Shown one piece after another: positions 23,701 to 38,700 of a stretch of DNA of 64,000 bases; positions within the stretch are counted from its first letter, which is position 1; every line of letters begins with the position of its first letter. The notes below the pieces were generated by a model. The model did not search any database. It was not told where the DNA came from and worked only from the letters and a program-made list of their open reading frames with translations. The stretch spans positions 1,518,001 through 1,582,000 of the forward strand of contig OY740766.1 in NCBI GenBank assembly GCA_963513935.1, read 5' to 3'. Source of the stretch: Aphrophora alni. Its lineage: Eukaryota; Arthropoda; Insecta; Hemiptera; Aphrophoridae. The translations under genes were made by a program, and so were the position numbers.

Positions 23701-26700
23701 GTCTTACCAATAAAAATCTACAACACCTAATAAGAATTGCAATGTCCAAAGAACCAGCAGACATTAATTCTATTATGGAAAAATGTGAGCGGTTCCGGCA
23801 TCGACATCAAAGTAAAAGTTTTTAAAATAATTTTACTGTTTTCCATGATTTAATATTTTATATTTGAATTAACAGTATTTAAATGTGCAATAAATATTGA
23901 TTACTATTTACTTCGTGTTTTATTTTTTATTTAAATCCTTTTTAGTGATTCTTATGGTGATATCTAGTTGAATTAAAATTCTAGCCTAAAAAAATCTCAA
24001 AATAAAGGGAAAAACTGGCTGAATTGTCAGGATATTTCCATCTAATTAAAAAATAACCCAGACCTAACCTAACCTAACCCAGTCTGTGCGGCCCTTCATG
24101 AAGTTGTAGAGTCCATAATTCGCTCTTCATCAAATCCTAGTGAATACCGCTGCACTAGAGGGTGGTTAAATGACATATGGTTTTAGTTCACTGACTCTAA
24201 AACACGGTTTTTGCAATTCAACATTACGCCCACTTAGAATCGTCCTATCGCAATAAATAAAATACCGTTGGAAAGCTAATGTTCAAGAGATGCATAATCT
24301 AGAAAAAAAAGAAGAAGAAAAAATCACCACAAAATGTTATAAATAATATTCCAAAAATTGGTGAAGTTCGCATATTTTTGATACGTAAAATCATAGATTT
24401 GAACTGTGCGGCTTTTAGTAAAAGCAACGCCATTTTTCCCCATATGATTACAAATCTATTTTTCTGTCAAATAAGTCGACCAAAACACTGTTCTTATAGA
24501 TCACATGTTTCTCTTTCTAACCGTAGATTACAAATTTTTCTGCGTCTCACAGATCGAAAGATATTTCTACTTGACGATAGTAGAAACCTAAGGGCACAAA
24601 ATTCACTTGGGATTCGGTTTAGTTTACTAAATGACATAATCGATTTTTCTATCGATATTTTATAATAGTTCTTTATTTTAGTATGTTGTACAGGCGATTT
24701 CATTCTATAAGTTGGTAGAACTGTAATATTTCAAAAATTAGATGAAGTTACTATTTAATGTTATTCATTTGTTAATTTGCTCGTCTATAGGGCGCCAGGT
24801 TTGCTTTAGCATACCAATTTTGAAAAAAGAATGAATTTAAATATTTAAAAGAAAGAAAAAATATCTGGGGGTCGTAAGTTCTTTTCACAGTGTACTTACA
24901 GTGATATTTGGTATTTAATGAAAACACTTGTCTCTGAAATGTTAACATAAAGATTTATTAAACTATTAAAGAAACATCCTACAAATTATTATTAACAACA
25001 AAAAATTCATATTACAAATACTAGTTATCCTTTTTAATTTCAATAACAAATTATGAATTTATATTTCCTTTATTTCTTTCTTTCAAATTAATTAATTTTA
25101 TCTTTAAAAATGCTTTTACCAATAAAATTGTTGCAACAGGAATTTACTTTTTATTTAAATTTAAATCATTATAAAGATCTCAGATGGAGATTTACTTCAA
25201 TTATTAAAATTTTATTATTTTATCTATCAATTTATTTCCTTTTAAAATATTTATGAAACAGATTAAAAAATTTAAACATGTATAGCAAAATATATCAAAA
25301 CATAATATAAATACTTAGTCCTAATTTAACATATGGTGTTTATACCAGAACACCCATTTGCACTCAAATTGTCCAAAGATATTAATTCCAGATGTCCTGA
25401 GACTTGTAGATTACAGCAAGCGTTGTTTCCTGAAAAGTTCATGTTTCGAATATTCACCCAGCACTCTAGGAATGTTATTTTTTGTACGACAATCATAACA
25501 TTCATCATTAATAAAAGAATGTTCACTTCGATACAAAGTTTTTTGCCACGTGCTAAACGATCCGTTTAAGACACTCATTTACAGTACACAGTCTCTTATT
25601 CTTTGAAATCTTATAAATTCGAGTGTTCATTAAGTTTCTTTTTTTTTTTATATTCACCGTCTAATTAAATACTTTATACTAATTTTCTCATAAATATTGT
25701 TTGTCACTTAGAATACAGTAAGTCTATTACTTTCAAACACGTTTACATTGTCATTAGAAGCGTCCATTATCACTTCCTATCCATTTTCTGCTAAATTAGT
25801 CTCTACTAGACTCTCAAAAAACACAACCATTCTCCACCAAGCTCTGATCTAGACTTTTTTAGAAACAACCTGTCACTCCTAACGCTGGACTCAGACTTTT
25901 TAGAAACACATCTAGTCCCTCCAAGCTCTGGACTTAGACTGCTGTTACCATGAGGCCAATTCTTACTTCCGAAAGGCGTTCCTTCCGGTTACTGTTCAAC
26001 ATTTTACCGCACTGCCGTAAAATACAAATAAATTACATTTTATAACAAACAAACTAAATTACATTAAAATTAAACATAATAATTCATATTGTTGTCTTGA
26101 AAATCCATTTTTCTTTTATTAATGAAGTTACTACATTTAATTTATTATTTGAATCTCTTATCTCTTTGGCTTAACCGCGTCTTTCAAATGAGTCTATATT
26201 AAAATCTGACTTTTCACATTGTCACAAAACCCCACAAGGTTTGTATTTCAATACAGGTATTGGAATACAAAGCTTTTATACATATAAATTTCAAATCGAG
26301 AAAAAAAAATTAATGGATGTTCAAGACATTTCATTTCAGAAGTTAAGGACCTCTTGAAAGAAAAAGAAATACCCCTTGTGTATTTATTTTGGAAAGATTC
26401 TCTTTTGACATGAAAAAAAATAAAATCTATTTGCTAAAGTCCTATTTCACTATCTCAGTTTGTTTGAGTCATCATAACTCATAAATATTAAAATATACGA
26501 ATCAATTAGTGCTAAGCCTTATCTCTATTTATCCAATAAAACCCATCATCATTTTCCTTTTCAACCTCGTTGGCTGAAACTTTCCATCAACATTTTTTGT
26601 TGACAGGATCCCGTCACTCAAAGCTTATCTCCCAGACAGCCGTCTATATACTTTTTCTACGTCTCATCCTCTTTGCCAAGACGACATTTCTACATCCTTT

Positions 26701-29700
26701 GAAAATCTACATCCATCTCACACTATTCATCTAAATCATTTTTTAACTTAACACAATTTAAATTTCAAACCTCTCATTTTCAATTAACATTTTTACGAAA
26801 TTATTTACTTATTACTCAACATTACTTCAATTCACCTTAAAACTTTTCAATTATCATCTTATATTATTACTCATTTTAATTTAAACCCAATAACTATTTA
26901 TTCTTACTTAAAATCTCAATTCTCTTTTGTCTTGCTGGGATAACATGTTAACTACTGATTCTATAATTACCAAAAACTCTTTTCTTCAACTAAAATTCAA
27001 AAATATAATATCATTATTATCAAAAAAAATAAAATTACTTACAAAACTCATCTATTTATTTCAAAATTACCTCTTTACAATTGTTTCATCTTTCAGTATC
27101 CTGTCTTAAAATTATTTCCATCTTATCTTTCATATTTTAATAATTCAAGTTGCATTAATCCCCAAAAAACCTCTTTATCATTCATTTATCCCTTTATCTC
27201 AACGTAGCTTCCTTTAAAAAATCATGATAACCGTCGTTTATTCGCAGAATTCCTCAAATCTCCCTTTATCTCATTAAAAATCGTCGCATATTTCCTTTAT
27301 TTCATTAAAATCGTCGTATATTTCCTTTATTTCATCGCAGTACTCAAAAAACCTCTTAAAAACTAAAAAATTAACCATCAATGCAACTTAACTACCTTCT
27401 TTATAAAAGTTTATTAACAGAACAACTTCATTTTAAATACCACTTTACTCAACAATTCTGTAAAGTCATCATCTTCATATAAAAACTCAAAAATTCTTTC
27501 ATTTAAATTACTTCATTAAAATCTCCCTTGTCATCAATCACTTAAATACAAAAAACTTATAAAAAATAAAAAATTATCATTGCTTTCCCAGCTAACACCG
27601 TATTTCATCAAAATCTTTAGACACCTTTATCAAATAACTGCTTAACATCATTTATTATTTCAAATTCCATTATTATTTATTTAAAAAAACACTACTTATT
27701 TATCCTTTCTATCAAATTCATTAAAATCTCTCTACTTATTATTAATTTATTACTCCTTCCTTTAAAAAACAAAAACTTAACCTCCTTTACTCATCATTTA
27801 ACATCAAAAAAAAAACTTAAAAACTTTATTATTATCTATCTTGGCAAAACTCACATAAATTCTCAAACTTCACACAACTATTCTTCACATTCTCAAATCA
27901 TAAATCACTTAAAACTAACAATTTTTTTATCATTTTATCTTATAATCCTTAATATTTATCAATGTCAAACATACAACTTATCGTTTTACAATTTTACATC
28001 TAATTATCTATTCTAATCAGCTAATTAACATTTTTACAATTTTATAAACTCTTCGTTTCATTTCATAAAAAAAAACTCTCCTTCCTGTCACGTCCGATTT
28101 ATTTCTAGGCTTTGTTTCCTAAACAAACCCCCTCCTTTCACCATGTAAGCATTGTCTTACTGTCCCTTGACGACTTCCCTCAACATCTGTTTTTACCTAT
28201 TAGAGCAGACTCAAAAAAAACTTTTTCTATATCTATGAAAGTTTATGACACTTACAAACATAAGTCATTGTTTATGTTTTTTGCCCAAAATTACATGTGA
28301 CAGAACTCTAAACAACTACGTTGGATTTTTTTATAAGTTTTCCAATTAACTCGAAATCACTACCTTCCAGAAATGATATCTTAGGCCTTGATCATATCAC
28401 TTCTCGAACATAGCTACATCCTGCCTCTAAAGACAGTTCGCCTACCAAACTTTATATTTTTATAATATACTCAAGAACTCTATGTTCTCTCTTAAACTCC
28501 TTCTACTAAACTTCTGTATTTCTGAATACAAAATAAGAACTCTTTGTTCTTTAAACTTCTCAAAATTGTCAAAGTTTTTAACTATATTTCATTTACATAA
28601 GTCGTATGACAAATTTTTTGTTTTTTGTTTTTTGTTTATTTTTTATTTTATTTTTCAAAACTCGACCGGGGTTTATTATAGTCACAGTAATTGAATTATA
28701 CTCCTCTATGCTTATAATAAAGCCCTGTCGAACGTCGATTAATAAAACCCTCCAACGTTCCATTTTTATTTTGTTTTTTATTTATACCTTTTTTATTTGA
28801 TTTTTTATGAATTTTTTGTTTATTTTATGCATTTGACCTCCTACTTACCCCACTACAGTCCTTCTGACCATCTACTTTATACCGTGCATACTTCAAATTG
28901 CTCTTTGGACTCTTACACAAAGCAACATGTTGTGACGTTGAAATGTGCAGTGGTTGAATGCAATATCCCTACTAAATTCAAGATAAAGCCCAAAACACAT
29001 CCCTATTCCACAACACGCTCTCCATGTAGTCCCAGAATGCCTTATTCTTGCGAATAAAACATTCTATTATTACTACATAAACGCTCAGCCATCCACCCAA
29101 AATGTTCATGTACTCCTTAAATGCATCTACTCGAAGAAAATTTTAAAATTCATAAAAAATTTCATTAAAATTATATCATCCGAAGTTGAAATAATGTTTA
29201 TTTTACCAATCTTATTACTAGCATCGTCGATTTTCTGATTATGTATTCCTTTCTAGATGTTATTATTCAAATTCAAAAAGAAATTTTATTTTTTTTTTTT
29301 TTTTAAAACTTATTCTAAGTTTTCTACTTAGAAATTTTACTTTTAATTCTATTAAAGTTATTTAAGTAATCTACTTTCGTTCTTATTTACTTTATTTAAA
29401 ACCAATTCTCCTTTATTTAAGTAGTTTTTTATTTGAAAACGCAAGTTAATTTTCGATTATACGTCAAAAGTTTTTTTTATTTTCCTAGACAGCACTTTGG
29501 TAACACCCTATATTTCGTCGCAATGTCATGCAAAGGAATTTATACCTGACTAAGGAATAAACAATCTCCCCTAGCTGTATGACGCAATATATCTGTCTAC
29601 TGATAAGAAGTGAAAACCTTTTCGTTCCAACTAGATTCAATCTCTCTCATCTTATTGAATATTTTATTGAATCCACCCACTTATTATTGAATACTATTTC

Positions 29701-32700
29701 TTCAACGTTACTCTGAATCCTCGCTTCAAACTAATCTGCTTTATCTTAACACGTAAAGTCAATATTTATCTTAGTATAAACAACACTCGATTATTCACTA
29801 ACCATCTTGCAGCTCCAATGATCCTCTCATCTAGCTAATCTGTTTTCGTCACGTTTTCTAAATATTAAGATCTTAATAAACATATAAAGTTGTTTACTGC
29901 TATAATCCAGCGTCTTTACTTTACAAATACCTAAACGTTTTCTAAAACTAAACTCTTAATATTTTACGCTTGGCTAATAATTATTTTCTATATTTTTTGT
30001 CTTAGCTTACAAAATTCATTAATACACACAAATTATTAATATTCATAACTCTTAATCATCTATTTTCAAACTTAAACTTATTTATTAACAAACTTCTTAT
30101 TCTAATAATTATTTTTCAAAATCTAGTCCGTGTGTTTATAAAAAATGTCTTTACATTTATTATTAGTTGTTCCAAATTTCAATTGATTACAACTCAATTA
30201 TAAATTATACATTTTTTACGATGGTTCCCAGATTGGTGAAAGATTTTAAAATACATGATTGAATTTTTTAACACATCTTTGATGTTAAATACTTCTGTCC
30301 ACACGGACAGTTTGTCTTGCCCAGTCATCACAACAGACCCTTTCTTAACAAAAGATCTCCCTTTGTTATTGTCTCGGAGTGTTGACAAAATACCTTTCTC
30401 TTTCTCCCTCTCATGCATACCATCACCCCTTCTTCTCTCAAACATCCTAGAATCTAATGACCTAATTTCAACATCTGTTCGTTCAGGAATTCTAACCCCA
30501 CCATTCTTATACACTAGTACAAAACCTTCTTTTACTATTTCTACATTTTTACTTTCAAGATTATATTTAAAGTTAGATTTCTCACAAAAACTTTTAATTT
30601 CTTGTTCTTGGGTTTGAAAGATACTCTTAAATTTTATCATTACACAATTTTCAAACTCTACCTTCTTATGACCCACTTGTTTTTTAAAATAAACAGCTGA
30701 TACCTTCGTTATTAGATTATTTACTTTTACTTTGTTTTTCAAATTACTTATACCTATTCCAACCCCACTAGACATATTAATTTCAACGTTATTTGCTGTT
30801 TCTGGATATACCTTGTTACCTAACCCATTATTCATTATTTTAGAAATTTCTTGAACACAATCATTCACACAATCGTCTTCTATTATTATCAAATCATTTG
30901 ACATGTTATTTATCTCATTAAAACTGTTAATTTCAATTTCAGCTATTGCTTGATTTAAATTGTTATCTAAATTATTAATATTTTCTACCAAAACACCTTC
31001 TACACTATTAATCTGTTCAAATTCTACTTTTTTCTCACAATAGCTTAATTCAAATTCTACTTTATTATTAGTTTCCATTACATTAATTTCCATTTTAAGA
31101 TTCTGTTCAAATTTTACATAATTTGGTTTTAATTCAACCCTCATTTCTTCAAATTTTTTACACATTGCTTCTTTTAAATTTAAATTATCTTGTCTTAGTT
31201 CTAATTTAGTCTGTTTCAAGTCATTATCTATTTTATCCAGTTTGACATTATTCTGTTCAAGTTTAATATTGAAATTTTCCAGCTTAGTGTTAATTTCTAG
31301 CTTATTTTGATCAAATTTATTATTGAAGTCATCAAATTTATTATTTAAATCTTGCTTCAAATCTACATTATTTTGTTCAATTTTATTATTTGTTTGTTTA
31401 ATATCATTACTTATACATTCAAATTTCTTATCATTATCTCGTTTGAATTCTAAGCTATTTTTATCAAATTTTTTATCCATATCTAAACTAGTTTGTCGAA
31501 ATCCTTTTACTAACATCTCATATATTTTTTCCATGCTCATACCTTGATCATTATTTTCTACACTCTCATCAATCCTAACTTCTTTGGTTACACTAACCTG
31601 CTCAATTACCCTAACCTCTTCAGCTCTTAATTCCTTATCTGAATTTTCTTCTACAATTTCTACCCCTGGTGTTTCTACTAATTTTTTATTCATATCTTCA
31701 CACTTTTCTTTACTATTTAGCATCCTATCACTATCAAACCCATTAAAATCCGAACCTGAACTACTATTCGCGTTCACACTTGAACGTCTACTATTACTAT
31801 TACTACTTATTTCTTGATCTAAAAAATTTTGTGCAAATTGTTCATTTGTTTGCTCATTACTTTGCGATTCCTTCTCTAAATTATCAAAAATATCCCCTGT
31901 AAATTCCAATGGCTCTATATTATTTAAAGAATTTTGATTTCCTAACCCTACCTGTTCATCACTATTATTTACATTTACAATTTCTGACTCCATTTTTATC
32001 TTACTATATTTAACACAAAAAATTTTTAAAAAAGAATCTTTCTTATTATTATAAAGAGAGTCCTTACCTTGATTTCAAGAATTCTCATTACCAAAATCAC
32101 TGTTTATTTCGACTAAAAAGGCCCACAGTTGCGGCGACATTTGTAATATTTCAAAAATTAGATGAAGTTACTATTTAATGTTATTCATTTGTTAATTTGC
32201 TCGTCTATAGGGCGCCAGGTTTGCTTTAGCATACCAATTTTGAAAAAAGAATGAATTTAAATATTTAAAAGAAAGAAAAAATATCTGGGGGTCGTAAGTT
32301 CTTTTCACAGTGTACTTACAGTGATATTTGGTATTTAATGAAAACACTTGTCTCTGAAATGTTAACATAAAGATTTATTAAACTATTAAAGAAACATCCT
32401 ACAAATTATTATTAACAACAAAAAATTCATATTACAAATACTAGTTATCCTTTTTAATTTCAATAACAAATTATGAATTTATATTTCCTTTATTTCTTTC
32501 TTTCAAATTAATTAATTTTATCTTTAAAAATGCTTTTACCAATAAAATTGTTGCAACAGGAATTTACTTTTTATTTAAATTTAAATCATTATAAAGATCT
32601 CAGATGGAGATTTACTTCAATTATTAAAATTTTATTATTTTATCTATCAATTTATTTCCTTTTAAAATATTTATGAAACAGATTAAAAAATTTAAACATG

Positions 32701-35700
32701 TATAGCAAAATATATCAAAACATAATATAAATACTTAGTCCTAATTTAACATATGGTGTTTATACCAGAACACCCATTTGCACTCAAATTGTCCAAAGAT
32801 ATTAATTCCAGATGTCCTGAGACTTGTAGATTACAGCAAGCGTTGTTTCCTGAAAAGTTCATGTTTCGAATATTCACCCAGCACTCTAGGAATGTTATTT
32901 TTTGTACGACAATCATAACATTCATCATTAATAAAAGAATGTTCACTTCGATACAAAGTTTTTTGCCACGTGCTAAACGATCCGTTTAAGACACTCATTT
33001 ACAGTACACAGTCTCTTATTCTTTGAAATCTTATAAATTCGAGTGTTCATTAAGTTTCTTTTTTTTTTTATATTCACCGTCTAATTAAATACTTTATACT
33101 AATTTTCTCATAAATATTGTTTGTCACTTAGAATACAGTAAGTCTATTACTTTCAAACACGTTTACATTGTCATTAGAAGCGTCCATTATCACTTCCTAT
33201 CCATTTTCTGCTAAATTAGTCTCTACTAGACTCTCAAAAAACACAACCATTCTCCACCAAGCTCTGATCTAGACTTTTTTAGAAACAACCTGTCACTCCT
33301 AACGCTGGACTCAGACTTTTTAGAAACACATCTAGTCCCTCCAAGCTCTGGACTTAGACTGCTGTTACCATGAGGCCAATTCTTACTTCCGAAAGGCGTT
33401 CCTTCCGGTTACTGTTCAACATTTTACCGCACTGCCGTAAAATACAAATAAATTACATTTTATAACAAACAAACTAAATTACATTAAAATTAAACATAAT
33501 AATTCATATTGTTGTCTTGAAAATCCATTTTTCTTTTATTAATGAAGTTACTACATTTAATTTATTATTTGAATCTCTTATCTCTTTGGCTTAACCGCGT
33601 CTTTCAAATGAGTCTATATTAAAATCTGACTTTTCACATTGTCACAGAACTTGATATACCTTACTATTATTTTCTCTTGCTTCTTTTCAAGTCGGAACAT
33701 TAGCATTCTTACGCGAGTCCGTGAAATTACATGATACGCAAGGGCGTGGCATTTGTGTAATATTTTTATTATTTCTGTTATTTTGAAGGTTTGTGTATAC
33801 AAATTGTATATAAATTGTGTATACAAGTTACAATATATGTGTTTTTATTTCTAAAGTTTATGTTTTTGAGTGAATTTCTAGTTTGTGAATGGTTTATATT
33901 TGGTATAACCAAGAGGTATTTTGTAAATTTAGGCTATAAGCAAATTTTCTTATATTGAGTGTTTTATTTGATTATACAAGTGTATATGTGTGTTATTCTT
34001 TGTAAAGTTTATTGTTTTAGTGAAATCTAGTGATTTTGTCTTAGGCCTAGCTTTAGAAAGTTACTAATTACGCCTAAATTGTCGAGGTGTCAAACCAAAC
34101 CTCACTTGTCAAAGTGACAAATACATCGGTATTTTTATTTTGAAAATGTAACAAATTATAATTTTTTCCCCCTTAATATATTCACAAATATATTACAAAT
34201 CTCTAGTAATCGTTGAAAAAATTCAAAAAATCTATTTGTATGGTGTAAATTACCATTTCTGTAAAATTATTCTCTTCATTACTCTCCGATTTTTTGGTAT
34301 TTGACCAAAAAACTCCAAATGTTTTACATCTAACATTTTTTTTCACTACACACCTAAATTCTATGGACCTTTCTGAATATAATGATTTATAGAAGTTGTG
34401 TATAAAATATATTTTACTATTTTTTGTGAATTTGTGAAAAGAAAAAAAGATCATTTTACCTTTTTTCGTATTTTTTTTTTTTATTTTGAAAATGTAACAA
34501 ATTTTTTTTTTTTCTTCTAAATATATTCAAAACTTTTACACAAAACTTTTGTATATCTTAGAAAAAGGTGGTAAGCTATTGATTTTGGATGATACAGGTT
34601 TTTCTGAAAAATGATAACTTCATTTTTTGACATCTAACACAATTACTCCAAAACTGTTTTTTTTAAAAAAAAGTATTACATAGATGAATTCTATGCATCT
34701 TTCTGAGAAAAATGATGTCTTATAAGTTAGGTTTTGTATAAAAATAATATTTTTTATTAATTTTTAAACAAAGGAAGAAAATTAACATTGACATTTAGAG
34801 GGTTAATAATTACATTTTGCAAAATAAATCCAAGAACTTTAAAATGGACTCATGAATACCATTTAAAAAATGATTTATCAAGTGGAATGGTTTTTTTTAT
34901 ATACAATTAATAAACATTTCTTACCTGAATTTTTCAAATTCTAGATTGTTAAGAGACCTTAAAATTGTATTTCCTGCATAATTATAAAACAATAGTACCT
35001 TCTTTTTTTTAAAAAATCTACTGTCATGTTATAGTATGCTATATATTTCTATTTGGCAAACCAAATTCACTACAAATTTTAATGATATAATATTACCTCC
35101 ATTGTTGTGCTAACTTCATCCTTAGCGACAGCCAGGTCCAAATGATGGAAATTTCCTTCATGTTAATATTCTTGACAAATTTGATCGTGGAATGTGATAA
35201 ACTGCCTTAATATAAACCAAATCTAAAATCTTTCCAATCACCCTTTCATGGTTCAACCTTGTTGCTCCTGTTTTTTATTGATAACTCCCCCCCCCACTTT
35301 GAACATACTACACTCTGTACACTTTTTCTATTCGATTAGTATAAAATTATCATAAAATAACTACACTATATCTAATGTTAAAATTTAATTTACTCTTCAT
35401 TAATCATTATGTTTATAATATCTAAGCTCAATATTACCGTAGTTTTTTTCATCAGACAAACTTTTGTTTCAAATTAAACATAACTAATTTTACACATTTG
35501 GTTCGGCAGTACATACATGGTGATACACTGTAAACTGAACCTGGCAACAAACTAATGTTTACAAATATTTCATTTAAAGCCTGATGACTCCAACTGTAAG
35601 ATAAACTACGATTACATGAGTAGTAGAATTTCTTACAACAACCTCTCTTTAATCAGCTCTCAAGGATAAAAGTGTATTGGTATTTATCACAAACCTTGAT

Positions 35701-38700
35701 TCATCGTGGAAAATTAAATACTTCCCCTTCTTACAATTGACCCAAAATTAACTGAAAAATTTTACCCTATAAAAATATGTATGAGAATTTTTGTACATAA
35801 TTTGAAGAGCTTTAAATTGTTATAAATATGCCTTTTTTGTTAGTTATAGAGGAGGGAAAACGTTTACAGGGCATAATGAAAAGATTTGCCTTCTCCCCTA
35901 ATACAAGTTAGAGAACCAAAATGAATAATTCTACTAATTTTCTTTTGAGGTAATGTTGAAGTCAATTGGACTAACCATAAATATTTGATAATTATCTAAA
36001 TGATTACAATTAAATTATATATTTAAATAATTTGAAACTTACCCTTGCACTAAGAACTGACTGCACTGTTGTTACATTATCAAAAATAATAAAGCCATAG
36101 TTGGGAACTTTATTGTTAGTAGTTCCACCTTTCATGCCACCAGATTTACTTAAGATGCGCAAGTCCACAATAGTGCCAAACTTGCTAAAAAGTGTCTGAA
36201 ACATGTTTAGAATAACACACCTATAAAATATAAGAGATATAATTTTCTTTTAACTTACAATATTTACTAAATAAATATATAATAATTATTACTCTACAAA
36301 ACAATTCTTGAGTATTAGTATTAAAATAAAAATATCAACTTTACTAGTAACATTACTAATTATTGGACATGATATACTTGTTGAACTTTTAATGATTAAT
36401 AATTAATATTCAATTCATGAATTTATTTTGCCAATTGAAGAAAATACATGCAATAATCTTTGTACAAGAAATTGGAACATACACAAAAATAAAATAAAAA
36501 AGAAAACATCCAATTAATGACAGAAAGAGAAAAACAAAATTTCTCAAAAAATCTAATTCATTCAGACTGAGATTCATTTGAATCTATTATTTTTATGTGA
36601 TTAATCAATAATATTCTTTAAAACTTTTTACCTCAATACAAAATAGAACAATTTGTTATTCTTTTGGCTTTATCATACTACAACAGTTCTGAGATAAATC
36701 TCATAAACAGGTATTCATTAGTTCTATAAAACACAATGAACAAAAAAAAAAAAAATTAAAATAAACATTCATATTATGCGGTTGCACTAAACTTTACTGT
36801 CCATATGCAATGAATATACTCCAACCGATCATTTATTAATTATTTACGTGATTCCAAAGATAGTGTTTCTAGAGAGTAGTTTTGGATATGAAGTTAAATT
36901 TTGTATTTAAAATTATTTTAGAATATGTTTCAAATTGTTTGAATTTTGAAATTCCTCTCGTTCACAGAGTTACATTTCTTACAATTTAGATATAATATGT
37001 CCATTTTTTATCAACAGTTTCTTCTGTCAGGTCATTTTGATAAGATATAAATATGGATATTTTATTATCATTTCTGTTTATTATAAAACAAACATCTCTT
37101 AAATGGTTTCAGTAAGGTAGGTTCCTTCCTCTCAGACCATTTAGGACATCTGTTTTTTGCATTTATCACATTGTCTACTTTGCTTTTACATTATACTTTA
37201 TTTAATGAGCAGCAAAGTTTAGGTTTGCTAGGCTAATCTACATCTTAAAAATTTTAGTATATAATTGAGTATGGGTGTGCGATCCCAGGTTTTTTTAATT
37301 TGAACCCAGTTTGAGGTGAACCTTACTTAAGTAAATCGAGCTAAGCTTGAGCTTTTTACAATATTGTATAACTGTATTGAATAATTACATATACTACAAA
37401 ACATGTCCTAACATCTAACATGCCCTAACTTAATAGATTTGCATAAAAAAATATAATTAAGTACAAATATTGCTAAAAAGTAAAACACTAAAAACTACAT
37501 CCAGCTTCTTTTTTTTAAGTTGAACCTCGTATGATATAGCGATTCTGTCTCTACAGTATAAGCAATAAAGCAACATCATGACCTAATAGCATTGACATAT
37601 TAAAAGAACATAAAAAATATATAACATTGGTATGATTTAGAACAACAAACTCACAGATGTTAATTAATTAGAATTTTTTTTTCCTAGTAATTTAGTTAGT
37701 TTTTTTTTCTTTTTGAAATCACGATCAACAAATATCAGAATTAATTGTACCATTAAAGTCAATCATAAAGCGTATTTTCTCCTACTTCAGGAAACAGTAA
37801 AATATGTGTATAAGAGAAGTTTTGGGTGTTAAGGTGCACAGACCTGGTAGTCGTCATGATAACATCTTGCTGTTTAAACCATTGATTTTACTTTTGGACA
37901 ATACTTGTTGTTAATTATAATATTATATATTTAAAGTTTGTATAAAATAATTTACCAAAATTTGTGAATTTTATAACTATTATTAATCCCAAAGTTTTGG
38001 CTCGATTTTTTATTTGATCCGATTTCATAAATCTTTATCCATAATGTCTGTAATAAAATATGTAATTGTTAAGAAAATATATGAATGAAGTGGGTATGTA
38101 ATCTATAGTCTGTAAAGTGAAAGAAGAACCTCACTAACACACACACGCAGCTTTCACTCAAACAAACACAGGGGTTACCCTTGATGGTAATCAACTGGGA
38201 ATAAAACTAACGTAAACAAAATAATTGTCTATTACGTGTAATCATTTAATAATGTACTAATCACACAATAAAAAGACTATGAGTAGACAAGCATATATTT
38301 TGTAATAAAACTTTGTTGTTTGTATCTTAGAATTACTAATGAAACATTCCTAATAATTTAAAGTTATTAATATGTATTATGAAAACCTTTCGATTTTTAG
38401 CCACGTTCGCCAAAGGAAGTTCACTATATGAAAACCTCTAGTCCTGTTTCAGAGTGTATATGGGGGGGTCAGAAAACATCTGCACACCAGATACAGGGCT
38501 TTTAATGGTCAAAACAGAAAAAAGAGACTAAAAATAAAAAAGAGCTATGGGGCCCTTACCGTATCCTGGTTGGGAAAATACCTGAAATGAATTCAATTTT
38601 TTTTTTTAATCAGAAAGTTAGGTACAGCATCTCTTAGATTGAGATTTAATTTTTGAAAAAAAAGTCGGTGAATAATTTTTTAGGTCAATATTAAAATTCT

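Larger units (their letters stand above)
21397..24152 (+). mobile_element. hAT transposon of the GTF2IRD2/ZBED type, decayed
   Basis: The terminal inverted repeats are CAGCGATACTCACTA (left) and CAGCGGTATTCACTA (right, minus strand). They are flanked by 8-base duplications CGCTAGAG (21389-21396) and CACTAGAG (24153-24160), one mismatch. Subterminal GCGGCCC motifs occur near both ends. The length is 2756 bases with one transposase gene on the + strand, broken by frameshifts. It is inserted in the last rasputin intron, antisense to the host gene. Confidence 0.9.
26227..30193 (-). other. E1 noncoding internal region
   Basis: About 4.0 kb between the ORF stop and the 3' LTR with no meaningful reading frame. 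Several blocks match E2 on the opposite strand, for example 'TCGATTATACGTCAAAAGTT' near 29453 and 'CCTGTCACGTCCGATTTATT' near 28085. Sense-strand base use is skewed: the + strand shown is poor in G, which fits a purine-rich transcript. Confidence 0.75.
24722..33646 (-). mobile_element. E1: large non-autonomous LTR retrotransposon
   Basis: Two 1505-base direct repeats (24722-26226, 32142-33646) flank a 5915-base internal region. The whole is bordered by the 4-base duplication GAAC (24718-24721 and 33647-33650). In sense direction the LTRs run TGTGACAATG ... AATATTACA. Two bases after the 5' LTR is TGTCGCCGCAACTGTGGGCC, a primer-site-like motif; just before the 3' LTR is TGTGGGGTTT, a polypurine-like tract. 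The only large ORF (30194-31993) starts 148 bases from the 5' LTR. No protease, reverse transcriptase, RNase H or integrase is present. I saw no difference between the LTRs, so insertion is recent. It has the same orientation as rasputin. Confidence 0.9.

Noticed and set aside
24063..24080. CCTAA repeats as a sign of a telomere or telomere-derived junction
   Set aside because: Only three to four units, inside a hAT element. Too short to argue for more than chance or a small interstitial tract.
25326..25569. Frames of 66 and 78 codons on opposite strands in the E1 LTR
   Set aside because: They overlap each other and repeat at 32746-32989 with the LTR. No recognisable family and no start context of note.
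34790..34805. GGGTTAA near 34798 as the right end of a third piggyBac-like element
   Set aside because: No TTAACCC partner was found at a suitable distance to the left.
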